Origin: Achromobacter sp. UMC71
GTDB taxonomy: Bacteria > Pseudomonadota > Gammaproteobacteria > Burkholderiales > Burkholderiaceae_B
Assembly (NCBI RefSeq): GCF_014170305.1
Contig: NZ_LZZT01000059.1
Span: forward strand, 52,298 to 116,297
Reading direction: 5' to 3'
DNA: 64,000 bases
The translations under genes and the position numbers were made by a program. Under the pieces are notes generated by a model, which worked only from the letters and a program-made list of their open reading frames with translations, was not told the DNA's origin and did no database searches. Positions 7,688-15,692 of this stretch are shown piece by piece (positions within the stretch are counted from its first letter, which is position 1; the number at the start of each line of letters is the position of its first letter).

Positions 7688-9007
7688 TCAGGCCGCGCGC
7701 CCCACGCTGCGGCTGATCTGGGGCTTGCCGTCATGCAGGCGCGCCAGGTTGTCGTCCAGTTCGTCCAGGTCATACAGGTAATTGACCATCAGCGCGCAAG
7801 ACTGCTTGAGCCCCTTGGCCGAGGTGTCGGCCGCCCAGTTCAGGCGTTCGATGCGGGCGCCGTTGCCCAGGTGAAAGCGCGCCACCGCGTCCAGCGGCAG
7901 GCCGTTCTTCATCGATTGCAGGTAGTGCGCGGCCAGCCGGAAGCCGGCGCGCTTGACCACGTCGGGCGTCTTCCTGGCCTGCGCCGCCCGCGCCAGCCGG
8001 GCCACCCAGCGCTGCCCGTCCGGCACGCCTTCGCGCTTGCGCGCCTTGGCGCGGGCCTTGTCTTCGCGCACGATGGCTTCGACCGCGTCGGCATCCAGCT
8101 TGCCCAGCCAATCGGCAAAGCCGGGAATCGGCGACAGGGTCGCGAACGACTTGAGCTTGGGCAGTTCTTCCAGCAATTGCTCGACCACGCGCTTGAGCAG
8201 GAAATTGCCGAAACTGATGCCCTTCAGGCCCGGCTGCGTGTTCGAGATGGAATAGAAAATCGCCCAGCGTGCCTTGTCCAGGTCTTGCCGGGGCGCGTCG
8301 CTGTCCAGCAGCGCCTGCACGTTGTCGGCCATCTGCCCGGCGAAGGCCACCTCGACGAAGATCAGCGGCACACCCGGCATCTGCGGATGAAAATACGCGT
8401 AGCAGCGGCGGTCGGGCGCCACCCGGTGACGCAGGTCGTCCCACGATTTGATCTCGTGCACGGCCTCGTAGAGGATCAGTTTTTCCAGCAGCGAGGCCGG
8501 TGAATCCCAGGTCAGCGGACGCAGTTCGAGCAGGCCGACATCGAACCACGCGGACAGCAAGCCTTCAAGGTCCTTGTCGAGCGCCTGGATGCCCGCCACC
8601 TGCTTGCGCCACCGCAGCATGTCGGCGCGCAGTTCCACCAGGAAACGCAGCCCCAACGGCTGCGCATTGAAGCGCTTGAACAGACGCACGCCCTCGCCGG
8701 CCTCGCCCGCGAAGCTGCCGCGCACCTGCGCCAGCGCGGCCAGCATCAGGCGACGGTCCTTGCCGTCGGCAGCGGTGTATTGCTCGCACCAGCGCCTCGC
8801 CAGCTTATTGGCGGCCACGTCCGTCAGACGCGCCTCGAACAGGCGCCGCACCTCGGATTCGCTGGGCAGGCGGCCGCGTTCCCACAGGCGGCCCAGACGC
8901 GTGATCAGGCTGGATCCGGCGTCGGCGGCAGCCGGGTCCACGGCATCGACGTCGGCCTCAGGCGTGCGTGCGCCGCGCGCGGGCGCGAGATTGGCGGGTG
9001 CGTTCAT
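7688..9007 (-). CDS. matA: Malonyl-CoA decarboxylase
   Basis: Converts malonyl-CoA to acetyl-CoA and CO2. The 439-residue protein matches the MCD family (helical N-terminal domain, GNAT-like C-terminal domain): LSAWFDVGLLELRPLTWDSP, AIFYSISNTQPGLKGISFGN, and the catalytic C-terminal block RFHLGNGARIERLNWAAD. The ATG at 9007 has GAGGAACC eight bases upstream and lies inside the end of the regulator gene, giving a 50-base overlap, so the two are translationally coupled. With MatB downstream the pair forms the pathway malonate to malonyl-CoA to acetyl-CoA. The N-terminal 30 residues are Ala/Asp-rich and probably disordered. Confidence 0.95.
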   Translation of the reverse strand: MNAPANLAPARGARTPEADVDAVDPAAADAGSSLITRLGRLWERGRLPSESEVRRLFEARLTDVAANKLARRWCEQYTAADGKDRRLMLAALAQVRGSFAGEAGEGVRLFKRFNAQPLGLRFLVELRADMLRWRKQVAGIQALDKDLEGLLSAWFDVGLLELRPLTWDSPASLLEKLILYEAVHEIKSWDDLRHRVAPDRRCYAYFHPQMPGVPLIFVEVAFAGQMADNVQALLDSDAPRQDLDKARWAIFYSISNTQPGLKGISFGNFLLKRVVEQLLEELPKLKSFATLSPIPGFADWLGKLDADAVEAIVREDKARAKARKREGVPDGQRWVARLARAAQARKTPDVVKRAGFRLAAHYLQSMKNGLPLDAVARFHLGNGARIERLNWAADTSAKGLKQSCALMVNYLYDLDELDDNLARLHDGKPQISRSVGRAA

Positions 9008-9728
9008 GGGCGGGTTCCTCTGCTACGGGGGGATCGGAAAGGGACGTGTCCGGGGCGGCCGGCGTATCGGGCGTATCGGCGGCGGCCAGCGTGCGCAACA
9101 CCTCGAGCTGGCGCATCAGGTGATGGCGGGCGAGCGCTTCGGCGCGTTCGCTGTCGCGGGCCCGCAGGGCCTCGAAGATGGCCAGGTGTTCGCCGCAGGA
9201 TTCCTCGATGCGGCCGGGCCAGGCCAGGCTGCGGTGGCGCGACAGGCTCAGCACCTTGCGCAGATTGCCCACCATGTCGACCAGCCATTGATTGCCAGCC
9301 AACGCCTGCACAGCCTCGTGGATCAGGTAGTTGGTCTGGTAATAGGCGTCGATGCGGCCGGCGGCGGCGTGGCCAGCCAGGGCCTCGTGCAGCGGCGCCA
9401 GCGCCGCCAGTTGCGCGTCGGTGGCCTTGCGCGCGGCTTCGAAGGCGCAGCGGCCTTCCAGCATGGCCATCAGCGGGAAGATGTCTTCCAGGTCTTGCCC
9501 CGACAGCTCATTGACGAAGCAGCCGCGGCGCGGTTCCAGCCGCACCAGCCCTTCGGTGGCCAGGACCTTCAGCGCTTCGCGCAGCGGGGTGCGGGAAATG
9601 CCCAGTTCGCCGGCCAGCCGCAGCTCGTCGATCCATTCGCCGTTGCGCAGCGAGCGCGCGTGGATCATGCCGCGCAGGCGATCCGCGACTTCCAGGTACA
9701 GGGCTTGCCGGACGATAGGGAGGGTCAT
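8958..9728 (-). CDS. GntR-family (FCD) regulator of the malonate operon, MatR-like
   Basis: A 256-residue transcription factor. Residues 1-75 form the winged helix (LRLAGELGISRTPLREALKVLATEGLVRLEPRRG, a standard GntR DNA-binding pattern), and the rest is an FCD ligand-binding domain with the metal-binding His/Asp pattern (DLEDIFPLMAMLEGR...; YQTNYLIHEAV). It is the first gene of the malonate operon and overlaps matA by 50 bases. In Rhizobium a GntR protein, MatR, controls malonate genes, so the same role is likely here. A perfect 16-bp palindrome 25 bases upstream of its start (9754-9769) is the obvious operator. The C-terminal Arg-rich tail (RTRQSRARARR) is unusual and coincides with the overlap. 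Confidence 0.9.
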   Translation of the reverse strand: MTLPIVRQALYLEVADRLRGMIHARSLRNGEWIDELRLAGELGISRTPLREALKVLATEGLVRLEPRRGCFVNELSGQDLEDIFPLMAMLEGRCAFEAARKATDAQLAALAPLHEALAGHAAAGRIDAYYQTNYLIHEAVQALAGNQWLVDMVGNLRKVLSLSRHRSLAWPGRIEESCGEHLAIFEALRARDSERAEALARHHLMRQLEVLRTLAAADTPDTPAAPDTSLSDPPVAEEPAHERTRQSRARARRTHA

Positions 9729-9753
9729 GGGCGAACGGCCTGGCTGCGCCGTA

Positions 9754-9769
9754 ATTCATAATTATGAAT
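9754..9769. promoter_or_regulatory. Palindromic operator candidate for the MatR-like regulator
   Basis: ATTCATAATTATGAAT is a perfect 16-bp palindrome 25 bases upstream of the regulator start, in an otherwise GC-rich region. The embedded CATAAT could serve as the -10 of the operon, so a bound regulator would block transcription. GntR/FCD proteins bind short palindromes of this size as dimers; the assignment to this regulator is inference from position. Confidence 0.75.
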
Positions 9770-9861
9770 AAGCCCATCATATCCCCGTCCGGGAAATCCG
9801 GGCTAGCCCAATGCGCTAAGGATTTGCCCTAGGGCGAGCCTGGCAGGCCCGGCCCAGGTGT

Positions 9862-10281
9862 TCAGAACGACACGCAAGCGTTCTGCCTGACCCGCATGGT
9901 CGCTTCCTGCTGGAAGCGGGTCTTGTATTCGGCCTGCAGTTCCCGCACCGCGGTTTCGCTGACGGGGTCGTCGGGGTGGACCAAGTCCAGCACGAAGGAC
10001 GGCTCTTTGACGATGCTGCCGTCATTGCCGCGCCATTGCCCGGCGGCGCGCCAGGCGGTCAGCCCCTGCGGAAAGCGCGGCGTGACCGCCTCGCGCAGGA
10101 AGTCTTCCCAGGCCTGCTCGGAGACCTGGCCGGCCGGGCTATCCGTCCCCAGGAAGATCAGGTCATTGACCATCACCGTTTCCTGCGGCGCGCAGGATCC
10201 GGCCGGGGGTTTGGCCGCGCAACCGGCCAACAAGGCAACGCACAGCGGCACGGCAAGACCTGACAAGGGACGGACAGGCAT
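9862..10281 (-). CDS. DUF3574 lipoprotein
   Basis: A 139-residue secreted lipoprotein of unknown function. The start at 10281 is chosen because AAGGAGTTTC lies immediately upstream and the product then begins with a lipoprotein signal ending LLAG-C (Cys at about residue 21). The mature part matches DUF3574 (PF12098): VNDLIFLGTDSPAGQVSEQA and WRGNDGSIVKEPSFVLDLVH, a conserved block seen in predicted periplasmic proteins. It lies 14 bases after the spermidine-synthase-like gene in the same direction, so the two probably share a transcript. No enzymatic function is established for the family. Confidence 0.85.
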   Translation of the reverse strand: MPVRPLSGLAVPLCVALLAGCAAKPPAGSCAPQETVMVNDLIFLGTDSPAGQVSEQAWEDFLREAVTPRFPQGLTAWRAAGQWRGNDGSIVKEPSFVLDLVHPDDPVSETAVRELQAEYKTRFQQEATMRVRQNACVSF

Positions 10282-10295
10282 GAAACTCCTTGGCA

Positions 10296-11066
10296 TCAGA
10301 AATGCAGGATCCCGTCGACCGCATGGCGGGTCAACGCGCGCGCCCAACGGCGGGCCGGCAGGCCGTATTTGGACTCGACCACTTCGGCCCGCGCCAGCAG
10401 ATCGGCCGGCGTGATCGCCAGGCGGGGCCCGGAAAACGCCAGCACGATCTGGTTGCCGGCGTCGATTTCCGGCAGCAGCACGATGCGGTCGTCGAAGGCC
10501 TTGGACAGATTGTCGATGTTCTTGCCGAAGCTTTCATGACGGCCGAACAGGTTCACCGCCAACACCCCGACCTCGCCCAGCACGCGCCGGCAGTCGCGGT
10601 AGAACTTGACGCTGTCGCGCACGGGACCCGCGGCGGAGGCGTCGTACAGGTCGACCATCAGCACCGGGCAGCGCCCGGCATTGGCGGGGTCGGCCGCCCA
10701 GGCGGCGGCGTCGTCATGCTCGACCTTGAGGCGGTTTTCGCCCGGCAGGCGGAAAAACATGTGGCAGGCGGCGGTGACGCGCGGATTCCATTCCACCGCC
10801 AGCAGCGGGCTGCGGGTGTGCTTGACGCAATACCGCGCCAGCGACCCGGCCCCCAGGCCGAACAGGCCGATGGCCTCGTCCTTGGGCGGTTCCAGGAACA
10901 GCAGCCAGGCCAGCATCTGGGTGGTGTATTCCAGCACCAGTTCCGACGGATTCTTGATGCGCATGGCACCCTGGACCCATTCGGTGTTGAAGTGCAGATA
11001 GCGCACGCCGTCCACTTCGGAAAGCGTCGGCTGGTCCAGTTCGGACGGGAATTTGGATTTATGCAT
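10296..11066 (-). CDS. Spermidine-synthase-like (aminopropyltransferase-fold) protein
   Basis: A 256-residue Rossmann-fold protein resembling the C-terminal domain of polyamine aminopropyltransferases and related methyltransferases. The nucleotide-binding motif is IGLFGLGAGSLARYC (about residues 66-80), followed by LLAVEWNPRVTAACHMFF and LMVDLYDA, where classical spermidine synthases have a DxD-type acidic motif. The N-terminal beta-strand domain is short, and residues that bind putrescine cannot be confirmed, so genuine spermidine synthesis is uncertain. It is followed by a DUF3574 lipoprotein gene and preceded by a thiolase 45 bases upstream on the same strand. Confidence 0.8.
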   Translation of the reverse strand: MHKSKFPSELDQPTLSEVDGVRYLHFNTEWVQGAMRIKNPSELVLEYTTQMLAWLLFLEPPKDEAIGLFGLGAGSLARYCVKHTRSPLLAVEWNPRVTAACHMFFRLPGENRLKVEHDDAAAWAADPANAGRCPVLMVDLYDASAAGPVRDSVKFYRDCRRVLGEVGVLAVNLFGRHESFGKNIDNLSKAFDDRIVLLPEIDAGNQIVLAFSGPRLAITPADLLARAEVVESKYGLPARRWARALTRHAVDGILHF

Positions 11067-11111
11067 GGCCGCGATTGTAGGACGGGCAGGAATCCCCCGC
11101 CCGCCCCGCCA

Positions 11112-12293
11112 TCAGATGCGCTCGAAGATCGCCGCGATACCCTGCCCGCCGCCAATGCACATCGTGACCAGCGCGTAGCGGCCCTGCACGCGTTGCAGTT
11201 CGTGCAGCGCCTTGACCGTGATGATCGTGCCGGTGGCGCCGATGGGGTGGCCCAGGCCGATGCCGCTGCCATTGGGGTTGACCTTGGCTGGATCCAGCTT
11301 CAGCTCGCGGGTCACGGCGCAGGCCTGCGCGGCGAACGCTTCGTTGGCCTCGATCACGTCCATCTGGTCCACCGTCAGGCCCGCGCGCTTGAGCGCCGCC
11401 TGCGTGGCCGGCACCGGGCCGATGCCCATGATATTGGGGTCGACGCCCGCGTGGGCATAGGCCACCAGGCGCGCCAGCGGCTTGATGCCGCGCTTGGCCG
11501 CGACCGACGCGTTCATCAGCACCAAGGCGCCCGCGCCGTCGTTCAGGCCCGAAGCATTGCCGGCCGTGACGGTGCCGTTCTCTTTCTGGAAGACCGGCTT
11601 CAGGCCAGCCAGGCTGTCGGCGGTGACGTCGGGGCGCACGTGCTCGTCAGTGTCGAACACGACTTCGCCCTTGCGCGTCTTTTGCACGATCGGCACGATC
11701 TGGTCGCGGAAATAGCCGGCCTCGATGGCGGCCGCGGCGCGGCGGTGCGATTCGGCGGCCAACGCGTCCTGGTCCTGGCGGCTGATGCCGAACTTGGCGG
11801 CCACGTTTTCCGCGGTGACGCCCATGTGCATGCGGCCGAACGGATCGGACAGCGCGCCCGTCATCATGTCCTGCATGACGCTGTCGCCCATGCGCGCGCC
11901 CCAGCGCTGCGCCGGCGCGATGTACGGCGCGCGGCTCATGCTTTCGGCGCCCGCGCCGATGGCGATCTCGGCGTCGCCCAGCAAGATGGTCTGGGCCGCC
12001 GACACGATGGCCTGCAGGCCCGAGCCGCACAGGCGGTTGACGTTGAAGGCCGGCGTTTCCTTGGCGATGCCGGCGTTCATGGCCGCCACGCGCGACAGGT
12101 ACATATCGCGCGGCTCGGTGTTGATGACGTGGCCCACGGCAACGTGGCCGATTTCGTCGCCCGAGACGCCCGCGCGCTCGAGCGCCGCCTTGATGACGGT
12201 AGCGCCCAGGTCGCAGGGCGGCACGTCCTTGAGCGCCCCGCCGAAATCGCCGATGGCGGTACGAACGGCAGACGCGACGATGACTTCATTCAT
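11112..12293 (-). CDS. Acetyl-CoA C-acyltransferase (thiolase)
   Basis: A 393-residue thiolase that makes or cleaves 3-ketoacyl-CoA. The nucleophile is Cys89 in VNRLCGSGLQAI, the catalytic His349 is in GLGHPIGATG, and the second cysteine is Cys379 in MCIGGGQG; NEAFAAQA is also present. The length and motifs fit the biosynthetic/degradative acetoacetyl-CoA group (AtoB, PhaA, BktB), and I cannot choose between these. GGAGGAAAC lies upstream of the ATG at 12293. It is divergent from the acyl-CoA dehydrogenase gene at 12507 across 213 bases, so it may serve the same CoA pathway. Confidence 0.93.
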   Translation of the reverse strand: MNEVIVASAVRTAIGDFGGALKDVPPCDLGATVIKAALERAGVSGDEIGHVAVGHVINTEPRDMYLSRVAAMNAGIAKETPAFNVNRLCGSGLQAIVSAAQTILLGDAEIAIGAGAESMSRAPYIAPAQRWGARMGDSVMQDMMTGALSDPFGRMHMGVTAENVAAKFGISRQDQDALAAESHRRAAAAIEAGYFRDQIVPIVQKTRKGEVVFDTDEHVRPDVTADSLAGLKPVFQKENGTVTAGNASGLNDGAGALVLMNASVAAKRGIKPLARLVAYAHAGVDPNIMGIGPVPATQAALKRAGLTVDQMDVIEANEAFAAQACAVTRELKLDPAKVNPNGSGIGLGHPIGATGTIITVKALHELQRVQGRYALVTMCIGGGQGIAAIFERI

Positions 12294-12506
12294 GGTGTTT
12301 CCTCCTTGTAATGCGTTCCATCATACCCGCGGGGCCTGGGGCCTTACCGGCGTCCCCGCGCCTGCTGGCGGGTTATCGCCGGGGCTCCAGCGATAGCCGA
12401 ACCGTATCGGAAACCCAAAAAATAATATTGGACAGGCCACAAGCGGCTCGCGGATAGTGGCCCCCGGCGCGCCGCCTCCGGCGCCCGCCAGACCCGGACC
12501 CGCCTG

Positions 12507-13655
12507 ATGATCGATACGCTGGAATTGACCGCCATTCCCCCGCAGGACGAAGCGTTGCGCGCCGAGGTGCGCGCCTTCCTGGCCGAAGCCCTGGACGGCT
12601 TGGCGCCCGACCAGCGCGCGCGTTCCTGGATGGGCTACGACGCCGGCTTCAGCCGCCAGCTGGCCGAACGCGGCTGGCTCGGCCTGACCCTGCCGCGCGA
12701 GTACGGCGGTGCGGCGCGCGGCCATTTCGCGCGCTTCGTGCTGTCCGAAGAACTGCTGGGTGCCGGCGCACCGGTATCGGCGCACTGGATCGCCGACCGC
12801 CAGAGCGCGCCGCTGATCCTCAAGCTGGGCACCCCGGCGCAGAAGGATTTCTACCTGCCGCGCATCTGCCGCGCCGAGGCATTTTTCTGCATCGGCATGA
12901 GCGAGCCCGGCTCGGGTTCGGACCTGGCCAGCATCCGCGCCCGCGCCGAACCCAGCGCTGGCGGCTGGCGCCTGAGCGGCAGCAAGGTCTGGACCACCAA
13001 CGCGCACCGTTCGCACTATATGATCGCGCTGGTGCGCACGTCCGGCACGCCCGAAGACCGGCACCAGGGCCTGTCGCAGGTCATCGTCGACCTGTCGCTG
13101 CCCGGCGTATCCATCCGCCCCATCCGGGACCTGGCGGGCGACGCGCATTTCTCGGAGGTGTTCTTCGACAATGTGGAGTTGGCGCCCGACGCGTTGATCG
13201 GCGAGGAAGGCGCGGGCTGGGCCCAGGTAAACGCCGAGCTGGCGTTCGAGCGCAGCGGCCCGGAACGCCTGTATTCCAGCATCGCGCTGCTGCAATGCTG
13301 GCTGACGCACTGCCGCGGCGGCGCCGCCGATGCGACGGACCACGCGCTGCTGGGCAGCATCCTGTCGCAGATGGCCGTGCTGCGCGCTCTGTCGCTGGCG
13401 GTGGCGGGCAAGCTGGCGACGGGACAGAGCCCGGCGATCGAAGCCGCGCTGGTCAAAGACCTGGGCACCGAACTGGAACAGGACATTCCCAGGCTGATCG
13501 CCGATGCGCTGGGCCGGCGTCCCGAGCAGCCCATGCCCATGCCATTGGCGCGCACGCTGGCCTACCTGGAGCAGGCCGCCCCCACTTTCTCACTGCGCGG
13601 CGGCACCCGCGAAATCCTGCGCGGCATCATCGCGCGCGGCCTCGGCCTTCGATAA
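12507..13655 (+). CDS. Acyl-CoA dehydrogenase, first of an adjacent pair
   Basis: A 382-residue flavoprotein that should form an alpha,beta double bond in an acyl-CoA. The FAD-binding motif FFCIGMSEPGSGSDLASI lies near residues 129-146 and WTTNAHRSHYMI near 165. Near the C-terminus, RGGTREILRGIIARGLGL occupies the place where medium-chain enzymes have YEGT with the catalytic Glu; here that position is Gly. The second dehydrogenase begins 9 bases downstream. Paired genes of this kind encode alpha2beta2 acyl-CoA dehydrogenases in actinobacterial steroid degradation, so a heteromer is plausible. The substrate is unknown. Confidence 0.9.
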   Translation: MIDTLELTAIPPQDEALRAEVRAFLAEALDGLAPDQRARSWMGYDAGFSRQLAERGWLGLTLPREYGGAARGHFARFVLSEELLGAGAPVSAHWIADRQSAPLILKLGTPAQKDFYLPRICRAEAFFCIGMSEPGSGSDLASIRARAEPSAGGWRLSGSKVWTTNAHRSHYMIALVRTSGTPEDRHQGLSQVIVDLSLPGVSIRPIRDLAGDAHFSEVFFDNVELAPDALIGEEGAGWAQVNAELAFERSGPERLYSSIALLQCWLTHCRGGAADATDHALLGSILSQMAVLRALSLAVAGKLATGQSPAIEAALVKDLGTELEQDIPRLIADALGRRPEQPMPMPLARTLAYLEQAAPTFSLRGGTREILRGIIARGLGLR

Positions 13656-13664
13656 GGACACGTC

Positions 13665-14678
13665 ATGGACTCTCTTTTTGGCGATGCCGCCGAACGCCTG
13701 TTCGCGCAGACCTGCACGCCGCAACTGATTCGCCAGGCCGAACAAGGCCAGGCGCCCGCGTCCGCCTGGCAGGCCTGCGAAGAGGCCGGCTTTGCCGATG
13801 CGCTGGTGCCCGAGACACTCGGCGGCGCTGGCCTGGCGCTGGCCGATGCGCTGCCGCTGGCGCTGGCCGCCGGCCATCATCTGTGCCCTTACCCCATCGT
13901 CGACACGATGCTGGCGCGCGCCTGGCTGGCGCATGCCGGCCGCCCCCAAGCCAGCGGCTCGATCGCGCTGGCGCCGCAAGGCTGGGCCGTGCAAGCCGGC
14001 CATGCGGTGGCGGCAAACGTGCCGTGGGTCCGGTGCGCCGGCCACGTGCTGGCGTGCATCGACGGCCACGTGTGGCTGCTGCCGGCCGCGGCTGCCGCCA
14101 TCGAACCCGGCGGCGTGCACGGCAGCCTGGCCGCGCCGGCGCGCTGGCTGCTGGATCATGGCGAGCGCATCGACGCACCCGCCGGCCTGCCCGCGCTGGA
14201 AACCTTGGCGGCCGCCGGCTATGCCGCGCTGATCGCCGGCGCGATGGACCGCGTGCTGGCCATGACGCTGGACTACGCCAACCAGCGCAGCCAGTTCGGC
14301 AAACCGATAGGCCGTTTCCAGGCCGTGCAGCAGCAGATCAGCGTCATGGCTGAACAGGTATGGGCGGCGCGCATGGCGGCGCAATTGGCGTTCCAGGGCC
14401 GCGCCGGCCAGCCGCAGCGGCAGCTGGCGGCGCTGGGCAAGGCCCGGGCCAGCCAGGCCGTGGCCCGCGTGGCCGATATCGCGCATGCGGTGCACGGCGC
14501 CATCGGCGTCACCGAGGAATTCGACCTGCAGCTGTACACGCGGCGGCTGCGCGAATGGCGCCTGGCGGCGGGTTCGGAATCCTATTGGCACGCGCGCATC
14601 GGCGCGCAAGCGCTGGCCGATGACGCCGATACCGTATCCTATCTGCGCAGCGCCCTGTTCGACAAGGAAGCCGCCTAG
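13665..14678 (+). CDS. Acyl-CoA dehydrogenase, second (shorter) partner
   Basis: A 337-residue member of the same family, shorter than the usual 380-390 residues because the N-terminal helical domain and the middle beta domain are reduced. The C-terminal four-helix domain is intact (TLDYANQRSQFGKPIGRFQAV and HGAIGVTEEFDLQLYTRRL). The middle-domain motif SEPGSGSD found in the first partner is not seen here, suggesting that this subunit depends on its neighbour for a complete active site. The start follows AAGGACACGTC, 9 bases after the first gene's stop. It ends 46 bases before a convergent LysR gene. Confidence 0.88.
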   Translation: MDSLFGDAAERLFAQTCTPQLIRQAEQGQAPASAWQACEEAGFADALVPETLGGAGLALADALPLALAAGHHLCPYPIVDTMLARAWLAHAGRPQASGSIALAPQGWAVQAGHAVAANVPWVRCAGHVLACIDGHVWLLPAAAAAIEPGGVHGSLAAPARWLLDHGERIDAPAGLPALETLAAAGYAALIAGAMDRVLAMTLDYANQRSQFGKPIGRFQAVQQQISVMAEQVWAARMAAQLAFQGRAGQPQRQLAALGKARASQAVARVADIAHAVHGAIGVTEEFDLQLYTRRLREWRLAAGSESYWHARIGAQALADDADTVSYLRSALFDKEAA

Positions 14679-14724
14679 GGCCTGTCAACAACCCCTAGCC
14701 GCCAAACCGCTCAAGCGCGGCGCG

Positions 14725-15621
14725 TCATGCCGCCTGCGCCAGCATGCTGTCCCGCAGCCGCAGCACCGAAGCGCACGAGGTGTCGTGGTGCGTCACCAGC
14801 GACAGCGCCAACGCATCGCGCGCATCGGCGTCGACCAGCGGCACGAACGCCACATGCGGCGTGGAGTACGCGCGCGTCACGCCGGGCACCAGCGCCAGCC
14901 CCATGCCGCTGGCCACCAGGCTGACCAGCGTCTGCACCTGGATCGCCTCCTGGCTGATGCGCGGCGAGAAGCCCGCCTTGCGGCACAGCGCCTGAGCCAC
15001 GCCGTGCAGGCCCGGCACCTTGGCGGGCGAATACATCACGAAGCTTTCCGAACGCGCGCGGGCCAGGCTGACCGGCGCGCCTTGCGCCAGCGGATGGCCC
15101 GCCGGCACGGCCAGGATCAGGTCGTCGCGTTCGACCACCCAGGAATCCAGCGCGGGATCCTCGGCCAGCGGTCCGCGCACCAGACCGGCATCGATCTCGT
15201 TGGCGCGCAGCATCGCCGCCAGGCCCACCGTGCTGTCTTCGCGCAACTCCAGCTGCAAGTCCGGATACTTGGCGCGAAACACCGGCAGGCAACGCGGCAG
15301 CAGCATGTAGGTGGCCGAGCCAACGAATCCCAAGCGCAACGTGCCCCATTCGCCCAATGCCACCCGGCGGGCGGCCTGGCGCGCCTGGTCGGTGTGGAAC
15401 AACGCGCGCCGGGCATCGGCCATCAAGGCTACGCCGGCCGGCGTCAACGTCACCCCCTTGGCGCCGCGCACCAGCAACGGCACGCCCACCGCATGCTCGA
15501 GTTTCTGGATCGACACCGACAAGGCGGGCTGCGCGATGTGCAGCGTGTCGGCGGCGCGGCGGTAGCTTCCCAGTTCGGCGATGGTGACGAACTGCCGGAG
15601 CTGCCGTAGATCGATGGCCAT
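14725..15621 (-). CDS. LysR-family regulator of the CaiB/MaoC genes
   Basis: A 298-residue LysR-type regulator. The start at 15621 (MAIDLRQLRQFVTIAELGS) matches the family's N-terminus; in-frame ATGs at 15633 and 15654 are alternatives. The helix-turn-helix is YRRAADTLHIAQPALSVSIQ, followed by the usual linker helix and a periplasmic-binding-like effector domain. It is divergent from the CoA-transferase gene at 15693, so it probably controls that gene and itself from the shared gap of about 70 bases, and perhaps the dehydrogenase pair that converges on it. The effector would be a pathway acid or CoA thioester (inference). Confidence 0.9.
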   Translation of the reverse strand: MAIDLRQLRQFVTIAELGSYRRAADTLHIAQPALSVSIQKLEHAVGVPLLVRGAKGVTLTPAGVALMADARRALFHTDQARQAARRVALGEWGTLRLGFVGSATYMLLPRCLPVFRAKYPDLQLELREDSTVGLAAMLRANEIDAGLVRGPLAEDPALDSWVVERDDLILAVPAGHPLAQGAPVSLARARSESFVMYSPAKVPGLHGVAQALCRKAGFSPRISQEAIQVQTLVSLVASGMGLALVPGVTRAYSTPHVAFVPLVDADARDALALSLVTHHDTSCASVLRLRDSMLAQAA

Positions 15622-15692
15622 AACGGATTCCATATCAAGCAATACCGAAGCCATATTAGACGCGTATACGCCGCGCCGATAGGATGGCCGCC

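Noticed and set aside
10290..12311. A 673-codon plus-strand frame across the spermidine-synthase-like and thiolase genes
   Set aside because: It spans two well-supported minus-strand genes, and its product is low-complexity His/Arg/Gln-rich sequence.
14678..14690. GGGCCTGTCAACA shared with 26983-26995
   Set aside because: A 13-base match between two intergenic sites is expected by chance in a window of this length.
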